DNA of 28,599 bases, taken from IMG/VR virus record IMGVR_UViG_3300037882_002265, positions 1 to 28,599 of that record; one strand, 5' to 3'. The notes under the pieces were generated by a model. That model worked only from the letters and a program-made list of their open reading frames with translations, did no database searches and was not told the origin of the DNA. The position numbers and the translations under genes were made by a program. Positions within the stretch are counted from its first letter, which is position 1. Each line of letters begins with the position of its first letter. Positions 1-7,679 of the stretch are shown piece by piece. The stretch comes from a virus.

Positions 1-256
1 CTGATTAGAAATCAGACGGTCCCGATATTTCAGCCGTCCCCCTGTTTTGGCATATCGACATGTGCATATCCTTATGTAGCTGTATGGCATGCACCAAGCG
101 CATGGCCAGCTGCCGATGCAGGAAGCGCTTCCCCCGAAGCCACCCCCGCCCCCCCCTGTAGGGAGGGGAAGTCCCACATAGGGGCGACCGGAAAAAAATT
201 GGGCTTGCTTTTGCCCGGAAACATCTTCGCGCAATCCCAAGGGTTGGGGGTTGGGC
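1..256. other. Leader region before the large terminase; no convincing gene
   Basis: No reading frame here looks like a real gene. Frame 1 stays open from base 1 to a stop at 262-264 that overlaps the terminase start, so the tail of a small-terminase gene cannot be excluded, but the C-rich run at 143-158 and the deduced composition do not look coding. The first 15 bases form a hairpin (CTGATT, AGA, AATCAG), and a GACGG/CCGTC pair lies just behind it. The segment around 125-190, read on the minus strand, resembles GC-rich intergenic repeats common in proteobacteria. No small terminase gene is visible, although one usually lies directly upstream. Confidence 0.4.
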
Positions 257-1906
257 ATGGTTGAGTTTTTGGATAAGGCCTTTGCCGATCTGACTGAGGA
301 TGAACGCTTGGAGTTGTACGGGCTGGAACCGGGGCACCAAGGCGATTTGATGATGTGGCAAGCGCCGGGGCCTGATAGCCTTGCCTTCCTGAATGACAGC
401 ACCTCGCTATCGACCTTCCTGATGGGGCCTGTGGGGCAGGGCAAGACCACCACCATGTGCTTGAAGCGTGTGGCGGATGGTGTAGACCAAGGCCTGTGCC
501 AGGATGGTTGGGTGCGCGACCGGGCGCTGGTGCTGCGCAAAACATGGCGCACGGCCAAGGCCACGATTTTGAAATCATGGCATGGCTGGTTTCCAAGGAA
601 TTATCCGGGATCAAGTTTCGTAGGTGGGGAGGATCGCCCTGCCACCCACACCTTGCGCTTTCAAGACCCTGTGCGGGCGGGCAGCTTGAACCCTGTGAAG
701 GTGGAACTGGAAACCGACTTCATGGGGCTTGATGACAACGACATTGAGGTGCTGTTGCGCGGGCGGCAATATAGTCGGATCATCTTTGACGAAACTGACC
801 AATTCTCGCTGGCCGCAATCGAAGAAGGCGAGAGCCGTGTGGGCCGATACCCGGACATGAAAGATTTGGCCGATGGTGAGAAGCGCACCAAGCAGGTGAC
901 GGGAGCCTTCAACGCGCCGGACAAAAGCAATTACCTTTATGACATGCTGGTGGAAAAGCGGAAAGAAACACGCTTGCTGCATTCCGCCCCTGCGGGTTTG
1001 AACGTGATCTGGAATGCCGATGGCAGCATGGCCAGCCGGATGGTGAACCCTGCTGCTGAAAATCTGAAAATGCTTGACCCTGATTATTACACCAAGCTGG
1101 CTGACAGCTGGGAAGACTGGAAGGTGCGGCGTTTGATCCTGAACGAGTGGGGCTATTCGCGCGATGGCTTGCCGGTGTTTGTTTCAGAATTCCGCGAGCA
1201 TTTGCATGTGGCGCAAAAGATCATTGAACCAAACCCAAAGCTGCCGCTGATCATTGGCGTGGATGGCAGCACCGGTGGCCTGCGGCCTGCGGCGGTGTTC
1301 ATGCAGCCGGATGGAGCGGGCTTCCTGAATGTGATCCGCACCTTTGCGCCGGGCACGGGTTATGGCTCAGTGCGGTTTTGGGAAAACGTGAAAGCCCTTG
1401 TCGATGCCGAATGGCCGGGGTGCAGCGAAATTGAAATCTGGTCTGACCCTGCCAGCCAATATGGTGGCGACAAGGAAGGCGGGCAGCTTTCGTTCCATGA
1501 ATTCGGTGAGGTCATCATGGGGCGCACGGTGCGCATTCCCTTTGGTGGCTCGAACGAGATTGCCTTGCGGCTTGATGTGATCCGCAAGGAACTGACAACG
1601 GTGGTGCAGGGCGAAGCGCGGCGCTTGCGCATTTCGCCACACCCGACAAACCGGATTTTGATCAATGGTTTTGCCTCCGCCTATCGCTTCAAGCGCAGGC
1701 CTGCCGGTGCCAGCAGCCAATGGGAAACAACGCCGGATAAGCAAGCCGAATGCTCAGACCCGATGGACGCGCTGCAATATGGCATTGGCGGCTTCCGCCG
1801 TGTAACGGCAAGGGCGCTGGCCGATGACATGCGCGGGCATAATTCACGCGCACCCCAAGGTGGCTGGGGCAGTGGCCGCAAAGATTTTGATGTGCATGGA
1901 GTTTGA
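257..1906 (+). CDS. terL: Phage terminase large subunit (packaging ATPase/nuclease)
   Basis: Motor protein that drives DNA into the procapsid and cuts the concatemer. In the 549-aa product from ATG 257, a Walker A motif GPVGQGKTT lies at residues 57-65 and a Walker B motif RIIFDE at 174-179. The C-terminal RNase H-like nuclease is marked by Asp336 (in IIGVDGS), Asp397 (in IWSDPAS) and Asp504 (in SDPMDAL), the usual acidic triad. The length is normal for the family. An in-frame TTG at 251 is possible, but ATG 257 has a G-rich stretch 7 nt upstream and is preferred. It heads the head-gene operon, three bases before the next gene. No small-terminase partner is seen upstream. Confidence 0.93.
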   Translation: MVEFLDKAFADLTEDERLELYGLEPGHQGDLMMWQAPGPDSLAFLNDSTSLSTFLMGPVGQGKTTTMCLKRVADGVDQGLCQDGWVRDRALVLRKTWRTAKATILKSWHGWFPRNYPGSSFVGGEDRPATHTLRFQDPVRAGSLNPVKVELETDFMGLDDNDIEVLLRGRQYSRIIFDETDQFSLAAIEEGESRVGRYPDMKDLADGEKRTKQVTGAFNAPDKSNYLYDMLVEKRKETRLLHSAPAGLNVIWNADGSMASRMVNPAAENLKMLDPDYYTKLADSWEDWKVRRLILNEWGYSRDGLPVFVSEFREHLHVAQKIIEPNPKLPLIIGVDGSTGGLRPAAVFMQPDGAGFLNVIRTFAPGTGYGSVRFWENVKALVDAEWPGCSEIEIWSDPASQYGGDKEGGQLSFHEFGEVIMGRTVRIPFGGSNEIALRLDVIRKELTTVVQGEARRLRISPHPTNRILINGFASAYRFKRRPAGASSQWETTPDKQAECSDPMDALQYGIGGFRRVTARALADDMRGHNSRAPQGGWGSGRKDFDVHGV

Positions 1907-1909
1907 GGG

Positions 1910-2188
1910 ATGCGGGTTAACCTTGCTGTGCCGGTTGGTTTTTCGCATGTGCGGGCGATTTGGCTTGATACCGATGTCGACCGCCTTGAAATTGAACATG
2001 ACGGGCAGGTGACGTGGGACGAATTACAATCGCTCAAAACCTTGGTGTGGGGCGAAGGGGCTGTGGCGGTTGAAGTGTACCCACCATCAGCAGAGGTGAT
2101 CAACACTGGCAACTTCCGGCACTTATGGCGCTGGCTGAAAAGCCCTTTGGATTTGCCCAGCATGATAGATGACGGGGCGCGGCAATGA
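1910..2188 (+). CDS. Small conserved phage protein (DUF7694-like)
   Basis: A 92-aa protein with the pattern WDELQSLK, then AVEVYPP, then RHLWRW. I recall this pattern from small proteins next to terminase and portal genes in many phages (DUF7694-type, from memory, not searched). No signal peptide, membrane helix or catalytic motif is visible. The gene starts three bases after the terminase stop and ends in an ATGA overlap with the next gene, so it is translated as part of the packaging operon. The function is unknown. Confidence 0.75.
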   Translation: MRVNLAVPVGFSHVRAIWLDTDVDRLEIEHDGQVTWDELQSLKTLVWGEGAVAVEVYPPSAEVINTGNFRHLWRWLKSPLDLPSMIDDGARQ

Positions 2189-2622
2189 CCAACACCCTGC
2201 ACAGCCCTTGCACCATCGGCGACCTTGTGGAGGTGGTTGAGCATGCGACACATGCGCAAATGGCCATGTATCGGGTGCAGCTTGGGGCTGGAATGTCCTT
2301 TGCGGGGCGCAACGGGTTGGGGGTGGCTTTTGTTGTGGGTGGGTTTGTGCCGTTGGATGATGGCACGGTTGAAGCTTGGTTTGCGGTGAACCCCAATGTG
2401 GGGGCTTCCGGCATGGTGGCGGTTATTCGCACCATCACGTTGACGCTGCGACAGTCGGGTTACTTTGAGGTTCATACAAGGGCTGTGACGCCTGCTGGCC
2501 TGCGCATTGCGCGGGCTGCGGGGTTTAAGCCTGTGAACCCTGAAGGAGACGACCATGGCAGACAAAGTGATGGGATTACTTGGCGGTGGCAAAGACAAGG
2601 CGGGCGCGCTGGCGCGGGCTGA
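2185..2622 (+). CDS. GNAT-like / T7 gp13-like phage protein
   Basis: A 145-aa protein beginning at an ATGA overlap with the preceding stop. The order of features resembles the degenerate acetyltransferase-like (GNAT-fold) proteins of podoviruses, related to T7 gp13: a strand containing AWFAVNPNV, a helix after ASGMVAVIRTITLTL, and a terminal GLRIARAAGFKPV. These are thought to help virion assembly rather than to acetylate. The usual domain ends near GFKPV. The last 26 residues or so are a Gly/Arg-rich extension encoded in a 68-base overlap with the next gene in another frame. The assignment is inferred from fold pattern and position. Confidence 0.65.
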   Translation: MTNTLHSPCTIGDLVEVVEHATHAQMAMYRVQLGAGMSFAGRNGLGVAFVVGGFVPLDDGTVEAWFAVNPNVGASGMVAVIRTITLTLRQSGYFEVHTRAVTPAGLRIARAAGFKPVNPEGDDHGRQSDGITWRWQRQGGRAGAG

Positions 2623-2773
2623 GGGTGCCGCAAACCAACGCCGCGCTTTGGCGCAAATGTCGAAAGACGGGGCCTTGGCTGATGCGGCTGCGGGCCGTTC
2701 AGGTGGCAAACGTGGGCGTAGCCTTTTGACGTTCATGGGTGCTGAGGGCACGAGCGGGTTGGCTGCGGCTTAA
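2555..2773 (+). CDS. Small phage protein upstream of portal
   Basis: A 72-aa basic, Ala/Gly-rich protein. It starts with MADKVMGLLGGG and ends GRSLLTFMGAEGTSGL, a layout typical of short proteins found just before portal genes in podoviruses. A GGAGA ribosome-binding site lies 5 nt before ATG 2555, inside the preceding gene. The stop is three bases from the portal ATG. It may be an assembly or minor structural protein. No enzymatic motif is present. Confidence 0.7.
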   Translation: MADKVMGLLGGGKDKAGALARAEGAANQRRALAQMSKDGALADAAAGRSGGKRGRSLLTFMGAEGTSGLAAA

Positions 2774-2776
2774 ACC

Positions 2777-4384
2777 ATGGACACCAGCTTGAAGGGCATG
2801 ATGGCGCGGAGCAAAGCTGCGCAAGGTGAAAAAGACCAATTCAAACCGATCCTTGATGATTGCTTTGAATATGCCATTCCCTACAGGCGCGGCGTTTCCC
2901 GATCTGGCAAGGGCGAAAAGCGCACCAACCGCGTGTTTGACCACACGGCGATTGTTTCGGCTTTCCGCTCGGCCAACCGGGTGGCGCAAGATATTTCACC
3001 GGCAGGCCAGCAGGGTTTTGATTTGAAGCCCGGCCCGCTGGCCAAGGCCACCATGACCAAAGATGACCAGAAGCAATTGGCTGGCCAGCTTGAAATTATC
3101 AAAACCGTCATTGGTGCCCACTTCCAAACCGGCGAATGGGATTTGGCCTTGGCGGAAATGTGCCTGGACCTGATGGCGGGCACGGGTTGCATGCTGATTG
3201 TGGCGGACCCTGTGCGCCAAACCGCACGTTTTGTGACGGCCAGCCTTGAAGACGTGATGCTTTCCAGCAACGGCTTTAACGAGGTTAACGGGATTTACTG
3301 GTGCAAAAAATGGTCGTTGCAGGATTTGCGCGATGAATTCGGCGAGGAGGCCGCGAAGAAGTGGCCAAAAGACCTGCGGGAAAAACTTGCTGCAAAGCCC
3401 GAAACTGAAATTGAATTGAACCAGGACACGGTTTTTGACGTGATGAAAATGCGCTGGGTGCGCGTGGCCTGGTCAAAGGATTGCAAGAACGACGACAACA
3501 CGGAGGGTTATGAATTTGACCGTTCGACAAGCCGCACCTGCCCGTGGATTACGCCGCGCTATTTCAAGGTGCCGGGTGAAACTTATGGCCGTGGCCCACT
3601 GCTATTGGCGATGCCGACGATCAAGGCCGTCAACACCGCAGTCAAACTGAACCTTCAAGCCGCTGCCATTGCCATGCTGGGCATTTACACAGCGATTGAT
3701 GATGGGGTTTTCAACCCGAACAATGCGCCGATTACACCAGGCGCGTTTTGGAAAGTGGCCCGCAACGGCGGTGCGCTTGGTCCTTCAATCTCAAAGCTGC
3801 CTGACCCGCGCATTGATCTTTCCCAAATCATTATCAAGGAATTCCGCATGGCCATTCAAGAGGCCATGAACGACATGCAACTGCCGCCTGATGGTGCGGC
3901 TGTGCGTTCAGCCACGGAAATTCTGGAACGTGTCAAACGTTTGGCCAGTGACCACATGGGAGCCTTTGGTCGCCTGATCATGGAAATCATGGTGCCTGCG
4001 GTGAAGCGGGTGATGGAAATTGCCTATGACCTGAAGCAACTGCCTGACACGGTGAACATTGACCGCCTGTTCGTGGACATTCAGGTGGCAAGCCCGATGG
4101 CCTTGGCGCGTGAAGCCGAGAAGTGGCAGAAGGTGACGCAGTTTGTGGAAATCGTTGTGATGTGGACGCAAGCCCAAATGGCTGCACCCGGCATGAACCG
4201 CCATGTGAAACTTGATGTGGTTATTCCCGACATGGCCCGTGACCTTGCAATGCCGGAACGCTATTTGCCGTCCGAAGATGAAATCAAAGAAATAGATGAG
4301 GCGGCACAGGCGCAAGCCATGGCCATGGCGGCAGCGCAAGGCCTTGGTGCGGGCGGTGGCGAACTGGCACAGGTGGCAGCATGA
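2777..4384 (+). CDS. Portal / head-to-tail connector protein (T7 gp8-like)
   Basis: Forms the dodecameric ring at one capsid vertex through which DNA enters and leaves. The 535-aa length and the segments RYFKVPGETYGRGPLL (a portal-type 'GE.YGRGP' motif), QLPPDGAAVRSATEILER and the Ala/Met/Gln-rich C-terminus are typical of podovirus head-tail connector proteins. It follows the terminase and small head genes and precedes scaffold and capsid, the standard order. The stop overlaps the next ATG (ATGA at 4381-4384). Confidence 0.92.
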   Translation: MDTSLKGMMARSKAAQGEKDQFKPILDDCFEYAIPYRRGVSRSGKGEKRTNRVFDHTAIVSAFRSANRVAQDISPAGQQGFDLKPGPLAKATMTKDDQKQLAGQLEIIKTVIGAHFQTGEWDLALAEMCLDLMAGTGCMLIVADPVRQTARFVTASLEDVMLSSNGFNEVNGIYWCKKWSLQDLRDEFGEEAAKKWPKDLREKLAAKPETEIELNQDTVFDVMKMRWVRVAWSKDCKNDDNTEGYEFDRSTSRTCPWITPRYFKVPGETYGRGPLLLAMPTIKAVNTAVKLNLQAAAIAMLGIYTAIDDGVFNPNNAPITPGAFWKVARNGGALGPSISKLPDPRIDLSQIIIKEFRMAIQEAMNDMQLPPDGAAVRSATEILERVKRLASDHMGAFGRLIMEIMVPAVKRVMEIAYDLKQLPDTVNIDRLFVDIQVASPMALAREAEKWQKVTQFVEIVVMWTQAQMAAPGMNRHVKLDVVIPDMARDLAMPERYLPSEDEIKEIDEAAQAQAMAMAAAQGLGAGGGELAQVAA

Positions 4385-4758
4385 GTTTTGACAGCTTGGC
4401 CTTGGAAGAATTGCTGAAGCAGGCGGGGGTTGACCCTGCCATGGCTGATTTGTTTGGTGGCACAGAACAACTTTCACAGATCCGTGAAAAGCAGAAACTG
4501 CATGGCGATGAACGCTTGCGGCTGTGCCAGTCGATTTTGAATGTTTACAATTCACCTGATGGGCAGGTGATGTTTGAGTATTTGGTCGGGGCTTATATTC
4601 GGCGCTTCAACAATGTGAATGCGCTGGGGCTTCGGGCAGATGTGGCGTTGCAGCTTCATGCTGAGGCTTGCGGCCAGCGGGTGGTGGTGGATGACCTTTT
4701 GCGCATGATCCATGAGGCCAGAAAGCCCGCTTCACCTTCAACAAAACAAGAGGCATGA
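4381..4758 (+). CDS. Hypothetical phage protein between portal and scaffold
   Basis: A 125-aa protein, mostly helical by composition and without membrane segments. The middle (DGQVMFEYLVGAYIRR) and a later Ala/Leu-rich helix with CGQRVVVDDLL faintly recall the small Bbp19-like proteins encoded beside portals in podoviruses. That is resemblance only. It overlaps both neighbours by ATGA, implying coupled translation in the head operon. A role in head assembly is inferred from position. Confidence 0.7.
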   Translation: MSFDSLALEELLKQAGVDPAMADLFGGTEQLSQIREKQKLHGDERLRLCQSILNVYNSPDGQVMFEYLVGAYIRRFNNVNALGLRADVALQLHAEACGQRVVVDDLLRMIHEARKPASPSTKQEA

Positions 4759-5558
4759 CAATGGCAGACGACAATCAACAGCAGCAACAACAAAACCAGC
4801 AGGGCAGTGGCGACGGCCAGCAGCAACAACAGCAACAACAGGGCGGCGGTGAACCGTTCTGGAATGCGTTGCCAGAAAACATGCGCGGTGCCACGGCAGA
4901 GGAAACCTTGAAAAAGGTGATGCCAGCCTATCAAGGCTTTCACAAAGCCCACAGTGAACGGGAACCTGCACTTTCCAAAGTCGAAGACCTTGTTCTGGAA
5001 ATTACCAACGACAAGGCCAAGCCACACTTTGACCCCAAATCACCCATGGCACAGCAGTTCTCGAAAGCCGCTGTGGAATTGGGCCTCACTAAAAAACAAG
5101 CCGCTGGCATTGCCGACAAGGTGATGGGTGGACTTGCTGAAGCAGGGGCCTTTGCCGATGTGCTGGATGTGAAAGCCACGGTGACCGGCATTGCCAAGGT
5201 GTTGGGCCACAGTGAATTGAATGATGCCGCCAAGCAAGCGGTGCAGCAGTTTGAAACCGAAAGCTTGGCTTGGGCGGATAATCTTTCAAAGCAGTTGAAG
5301 CTTTCAGAACACGGCCAAGCCGAACTGGAAAGCCTTGTGCTGACGCCGGGTGGCGTTGAACTGATCAAGGCGCTGCGGGCACAAGGTGGTGCTGGCTTTG
5401 CCATGGGTGGGCAGGGTGGTGGGCAGGGTGCCATGACGGCTGAAAAGCTTCATGCGATGGGTAGTGACCCGCGCGTGGACCCAATGAATGCCAAATATGA
5501 CAAAGCTGTGCGGGCTCAATATGACGCGGCTTGGAGCGCTTTCTACAACAAAAAATAG
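4755..5558 (+). CDS. Scaffolding protein (Gln-rich N-terminus)
   Basis: Probable internal scaffold that guides capsid assembly and then leaves the head. The 267-aa product begins with two Gln homopolymer stretches separated by a Gly-rich linker (residues about 7-32). A helical, charged middle and a C-terminal Gly-rich linker follow, then a conserved-looking end (DPMNAKYDKAVRAQYDAAWSA style, residues about 243-262) that would bind capsid protein. Position directly before the major capsid gene supports the call. Two starts are possible: ATG 4755 (overlapping the previous stop) and ATG 4761. Confidence 0.85.
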   Translation: MTMADDNQQQQQQNQQGSGDGQQQQQQQQGGGEPFWNALPENMRGATAEETLKKVMPAYQGFHKAHSEREPALSKVEDLVLEITNDKAKPHFDPKSPMAQQFSKAAVELGLTKKQAAGIADKVMGGLAEAGAFADVLDVKATVTGIAKVLGHSELNDAAKQAVQQFETESLAWADNLSKQLKLSEHGQAELESLVLTPGGVELIKALRAQGGAGFAMGGQGGGQGAMTAEKLHAMGSDPRVDPMNAKYDKAVRAQYDAAWSAFYNKK

Positions 5559-5595
5559 CACATCACGTTGACGGCAGTGGAGCGCCATTACCATC

Positions 5596-5631
5596 GGCGG
5601 CAGCACAGGGGCAGGACCCCTCACTGCCGCC
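5596..5631 (+). promoter_or_regulatory. Strong hairpin between scaffold and capsid genes
   Basis: GGCGGCAG (5596-5603) pairs perfectly with CTGCCGCC (5624-5631), and an inner AGGGG/CCCCT pair extends the stem. No T-run follows, so this is not an ordinary terminator. It lies in the 163-base leader of the major capsid gene and may act in mRNA processing or stability. Nothing else is seen in 5559-5721 except the capsid ribosome-binding site (GGAGA at 5709-5713). Confidence 0.5.
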
Positions 5632-5721
5632 GTTATCCTTCACAGGACCGGACTTGAAGCCAGTGAAGGTTATCCAAACCCGGTGATCAACCGACACACT
5701 TGATCAACGGAGAATTTCCAA

Positions 5722-6588
5722 ATGACTATTCAAGCTGATACCCACTATGTTGAACAATACCGTTCGCGCGTGACGCATGTTTACCAAAACCGTGGCAACA
5801 TTCTGAAGGGCCTTCTGATGCCAGAAGGTCGGCTGGAAGGCAAAAAAGCATGGTGGCCCGTTCACGGCTCCACCACAGCCCAGAAAAAAGAGCGTCGCAA
5901 AAAAGCAACCCCCGGCAACGTTGCAAAATCCCAAGCCAGTGCGGATTTGCAGACATGGGAAACTTTTGACTGGATCGGCAAGTTCGACATGACGCGCCAG
6001 ACTGTCAACGAAAAGGAAGCACTGGTGAACGCTGGTGCCATGGCGTTGGGTGCGGCTGTTGACAAGGAAATTACTGACAAGTTCAACGCTGTTGCGCCAA
6101 CGACAGGCACAACGCAGTTCTTTGACATTTCGGCTGCTGAACTGAATGTGGGTAACACGCTGTTTGCTCTTGGCAAGTGGCGCGGGCAAAACAAAATCCC
6201 GCGTGATGGCAATGTGTATGGTTTGTTGCGCGATATTGATTACTCCACGCTGATGGGAAAGAAAGAGTTTTCCAACAGTCAATGGAGTGGTGGAGATTTG
6301 CCGCTGCGTAGCCTGACGGAAAGCCGCACGTGGGCCGGAGTGCACTGGATTGTGGTGCCGGACGATTACCTGCCTTCCACGGGCGCGACTGCTGACTTGT
6401 TTGTGTTCCACAAACCGGCATGGGGCTGGGCAGAAAACTTCATGATCGAAACCTATTTCGCTTGGGACAATGAATATGGCGAATGGTCGTTGCGTCAAGA
6501 AAGTGAAGGCACTGCCGTCAATCTTCTGTCGCAAGGCATTGCCCGCATTCGCGTGAAGAACGACATCACCGGCATTACCACAAACTAA
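5722..6588 (+). CDS. Major capsid protein
   Basis: A 288-aa protein expected to form the shell, in the standard place after scaffold. Recognisable features are an N-terminal MTIQADTHYVEQYRSRV, a basic patch (QKKERRKKATPG) near residue 55, DIDYSTLMGKKEF in the middle, and AWGWAENFMIETYFAWDNEYGEW near the end; the last resembles capsid proteins of other short-tailed prophages. GGAGA at 5709-5713, 8 nt before ATG 5722, sets the start. It is flanked by two hairpins and a long leader, consistent with separate high expression. Confidence 0.9.
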   Translation: MTIQADTHYVEQYRSRVTHVYQNRGNILKGLLMPEGRLEGKKAWWPVHGSTTAQKKERRKKATPGNVAKSQASADLQTWETFDWIGKFDMTRQTVNEKEALVNAGAMALGAAVDKEITDKFNAVAPTTGTTQFFDISAAELNVGNTLFALGKWRGQNKIPRDGNVYGLLRDIDYSTLMGKKEFSNSQWSGGDLPLRSLTESRTWAGVHWIVVPDDYLPSTGATADLFVFHKPAWGWAENFMIETYFAWDNEYGEWSLRQESEGTAVNLLSQGIARIRVKNDITGITTN

Positions 6589-6595
6589 TCAGGTT

Positions 6596-6622
6596 GGGCG
6601 GCGTAAGTCGCCCTTCCTTCTA
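6596..6622 (+). terminator. Probable weak rho-independent terminator after capsid gene
   Basis: GGGCG plus GC (6596-6602) pairs with GT plus CGCCC (6607-6613) across a GTAA loop, followed by the pyrimidine tract TTCCTTCT. The T content is modest, so it is more likely a partial (attenuating) terminator that lowers downstream tail-gene transcription relative to capsid. Confidence 0.5.
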
Positions 6623-6661
6623 CTCATGTTTTCATTTTCAATTTATTGAGGAGTTTTTCCT

Positions 6662-6961
6662 ATGTCTCTTGCAACAAGCATGAAGGGTCTTTTCCTTCTT
6701 TCTGCCCTTGGCATTACGGTTTCTGCTGGTGCTGGTAGCCCCGAAGAAACCAAGCGCGTTTGGACGTTCCACACACAAGACGACGCAGCCACGGTGCAAA
6801 CCGCCAACTATTTCTTTGATGCGGCTTTTGTGACCCGTTTTCGCAAAGGCGATATTATCATGGCGGTGATGGATGTGGATGGCACGCCTGTGTTCAAGCA
6901 GTATGTGGTGACCGTTGCTAACTCCACCACTTGCACGATTGTGCTTCAGACCGTCGCTTAA
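6662..6961 (+). CDS. Small virion protein next to capsid (possible decoration/stabilising protein)
   Basis: A 99-aa protein with a GAGGAG ribosome-binding site shortly before ATG 6662. A hydrophobic N-terminus (LFLLSALGITVSAGAGS) looks superficially like a signal peptide. In this position, however, the strand-rich body (ANYFFDAAF, GDIIMAVMDVDG, VVTVANSTTCTIVL) is more like small beta proteins that follow capsid genes in podophages. A capsid-associated role is inferred. It is flanked by terminator-like hairpins on both sides, so it may be expressed at its own level. Confidence 0.7.
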   Translation: MSLATSMKGLFLLSALGITVSAGAGSPEETKRVWTFHTQDDAATVQTANYFFDAAFVTRFRKGDIIMAVMDVDGTPVFKQYVVTVANSTTCTIVLQTVA

Positions 6962-6982
6962 AATTTGTTTGTGCGCACGAAT

Positions 6983-7034
6983 GGTGCTGGCGGCAAGTCA
7001 TGCTGTTGCCAGCACCACCTCTCTTTTCCCCTTT
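6983..7034 (+). terminator. Rho-independent-type hairpin before tail genes
   Basis: GGTGCTGGC (6983-6991) pairs perfectly with GCCAGCACC (7008-7016), with a 16-nt loop, followed by a pyrimidine-rich tract containing CTTTTCCCCTTT. Just upstream at 6971-6978 is the palindrome GTGCGCAC. It probably separates the capsid and tail transcription units, perhaps with read-through, because no clear promoter is seen before 7050. Confidence 0.55.
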
Positions 7035-7049
7035 GCCGGATGGTTTCCA

Positions 7050-7679
7050 ATGACTGACGTGACCCGCCTTTTGATTGCCAACCGTGCTTGCGCCTTGTTT
7101 GGCAATGACGCTTTGCAGTCGCTCGATGATGAAACGCCGGGCGGGCAAAAGGTGGAACTGATTTTTGATAGCCTTTTGGGCTTTTGCTTTGACCTTCACC
7201 CTTGGACCTTTATGCGCGAAACGGTGCAGCTGGCCAAGTTGGCGCCACCACCCAATCACACGGTTTATGCCAATGGCTATCGCAGCCAGTTTGTGGTGCC
7301 GCGGGGCTTTGTTATTCCCCCCTCACGGCTGATGCGTTCGAAAGACCCTGACGATGTGTTGCTGCGCTTTGAGCGTGAAGGCGACAAGGTTTATTCCGAT
7401 GATGAGACGTGCTTTGCGCAGCTGCTGATCAACCAACACCCCGAACGGTGGAGCGGCAGCTTTACCCATGCCTTTACCGTGGCATTTGCTGGCGAATTGG
7501 CACTGGCCATGGCCGATGACAAGCAGGTGAGCATGGCGAAAAAGGATGAGGCGTTTGGACCGCCTTCCATGAATTATCGTGGTGGGTTGATGGGTGCTGC
7601 CATTCAGGCGGATGCCCGCAATTCACCTGTGCGGACATTGCCGCAATCGAACCCGCTTCTTGATGCTTGGGCCTCATAA
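7050..7679 (+). CDS. Tail tubular protein A-like (gp11-like gatekeeper)
   Basis: The 209-aa product (MTDVTRLLIANRACALFG onward) resembles tail tubular protein A of T7-like phages, the ring that joins portal to tail nozzle. Matching features are a helical start with LLIANRACALFG, then LIFDSLLGFCFDLHPWTFM (family hallmark 'HPW.F') and a terminal segment with ARNSPVRTLPQSNPLLDAW. The frame is open upstream to 6915, but that part overlaps the previous gene and the hairpin at 6983-7016, so ATG 7050 is chosen. The stop overlaps the next start (TAATG). Confidence 0.85.
   Translation: MTDVTRLLIANRACALFGNDALQSLDDETPGGQKVELIFDSLLGFCFDLHPWTFMRETVQLAKLAPPPNHTVYANGYRSQFVVPRGFVIPPSRLMRSKDPDDVLLRFEREGDKVYSDDETCFAQLLINQHPERWSGSFTHAFTVAFAGELALAMADDKQVSMAKKDEAFGPPSMNYRGGLMGAAIQADARNSPVRTLPQSNPLLDAWAS

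Noticed and set aside
5-361. 118-aa minus-strand frame over the first bases
   Set aside because: Covers GC-rich repeat-like sequence and the antisense of the terminase start; no ribosome-binding site or plausible protein pattern.
1681-2751. 356-aa minus-strand frame
   Set aside because: Arg/Pro/Ser-rich shadow of the terminase and head genes, typical of antisense in this GC-rich codon usage.
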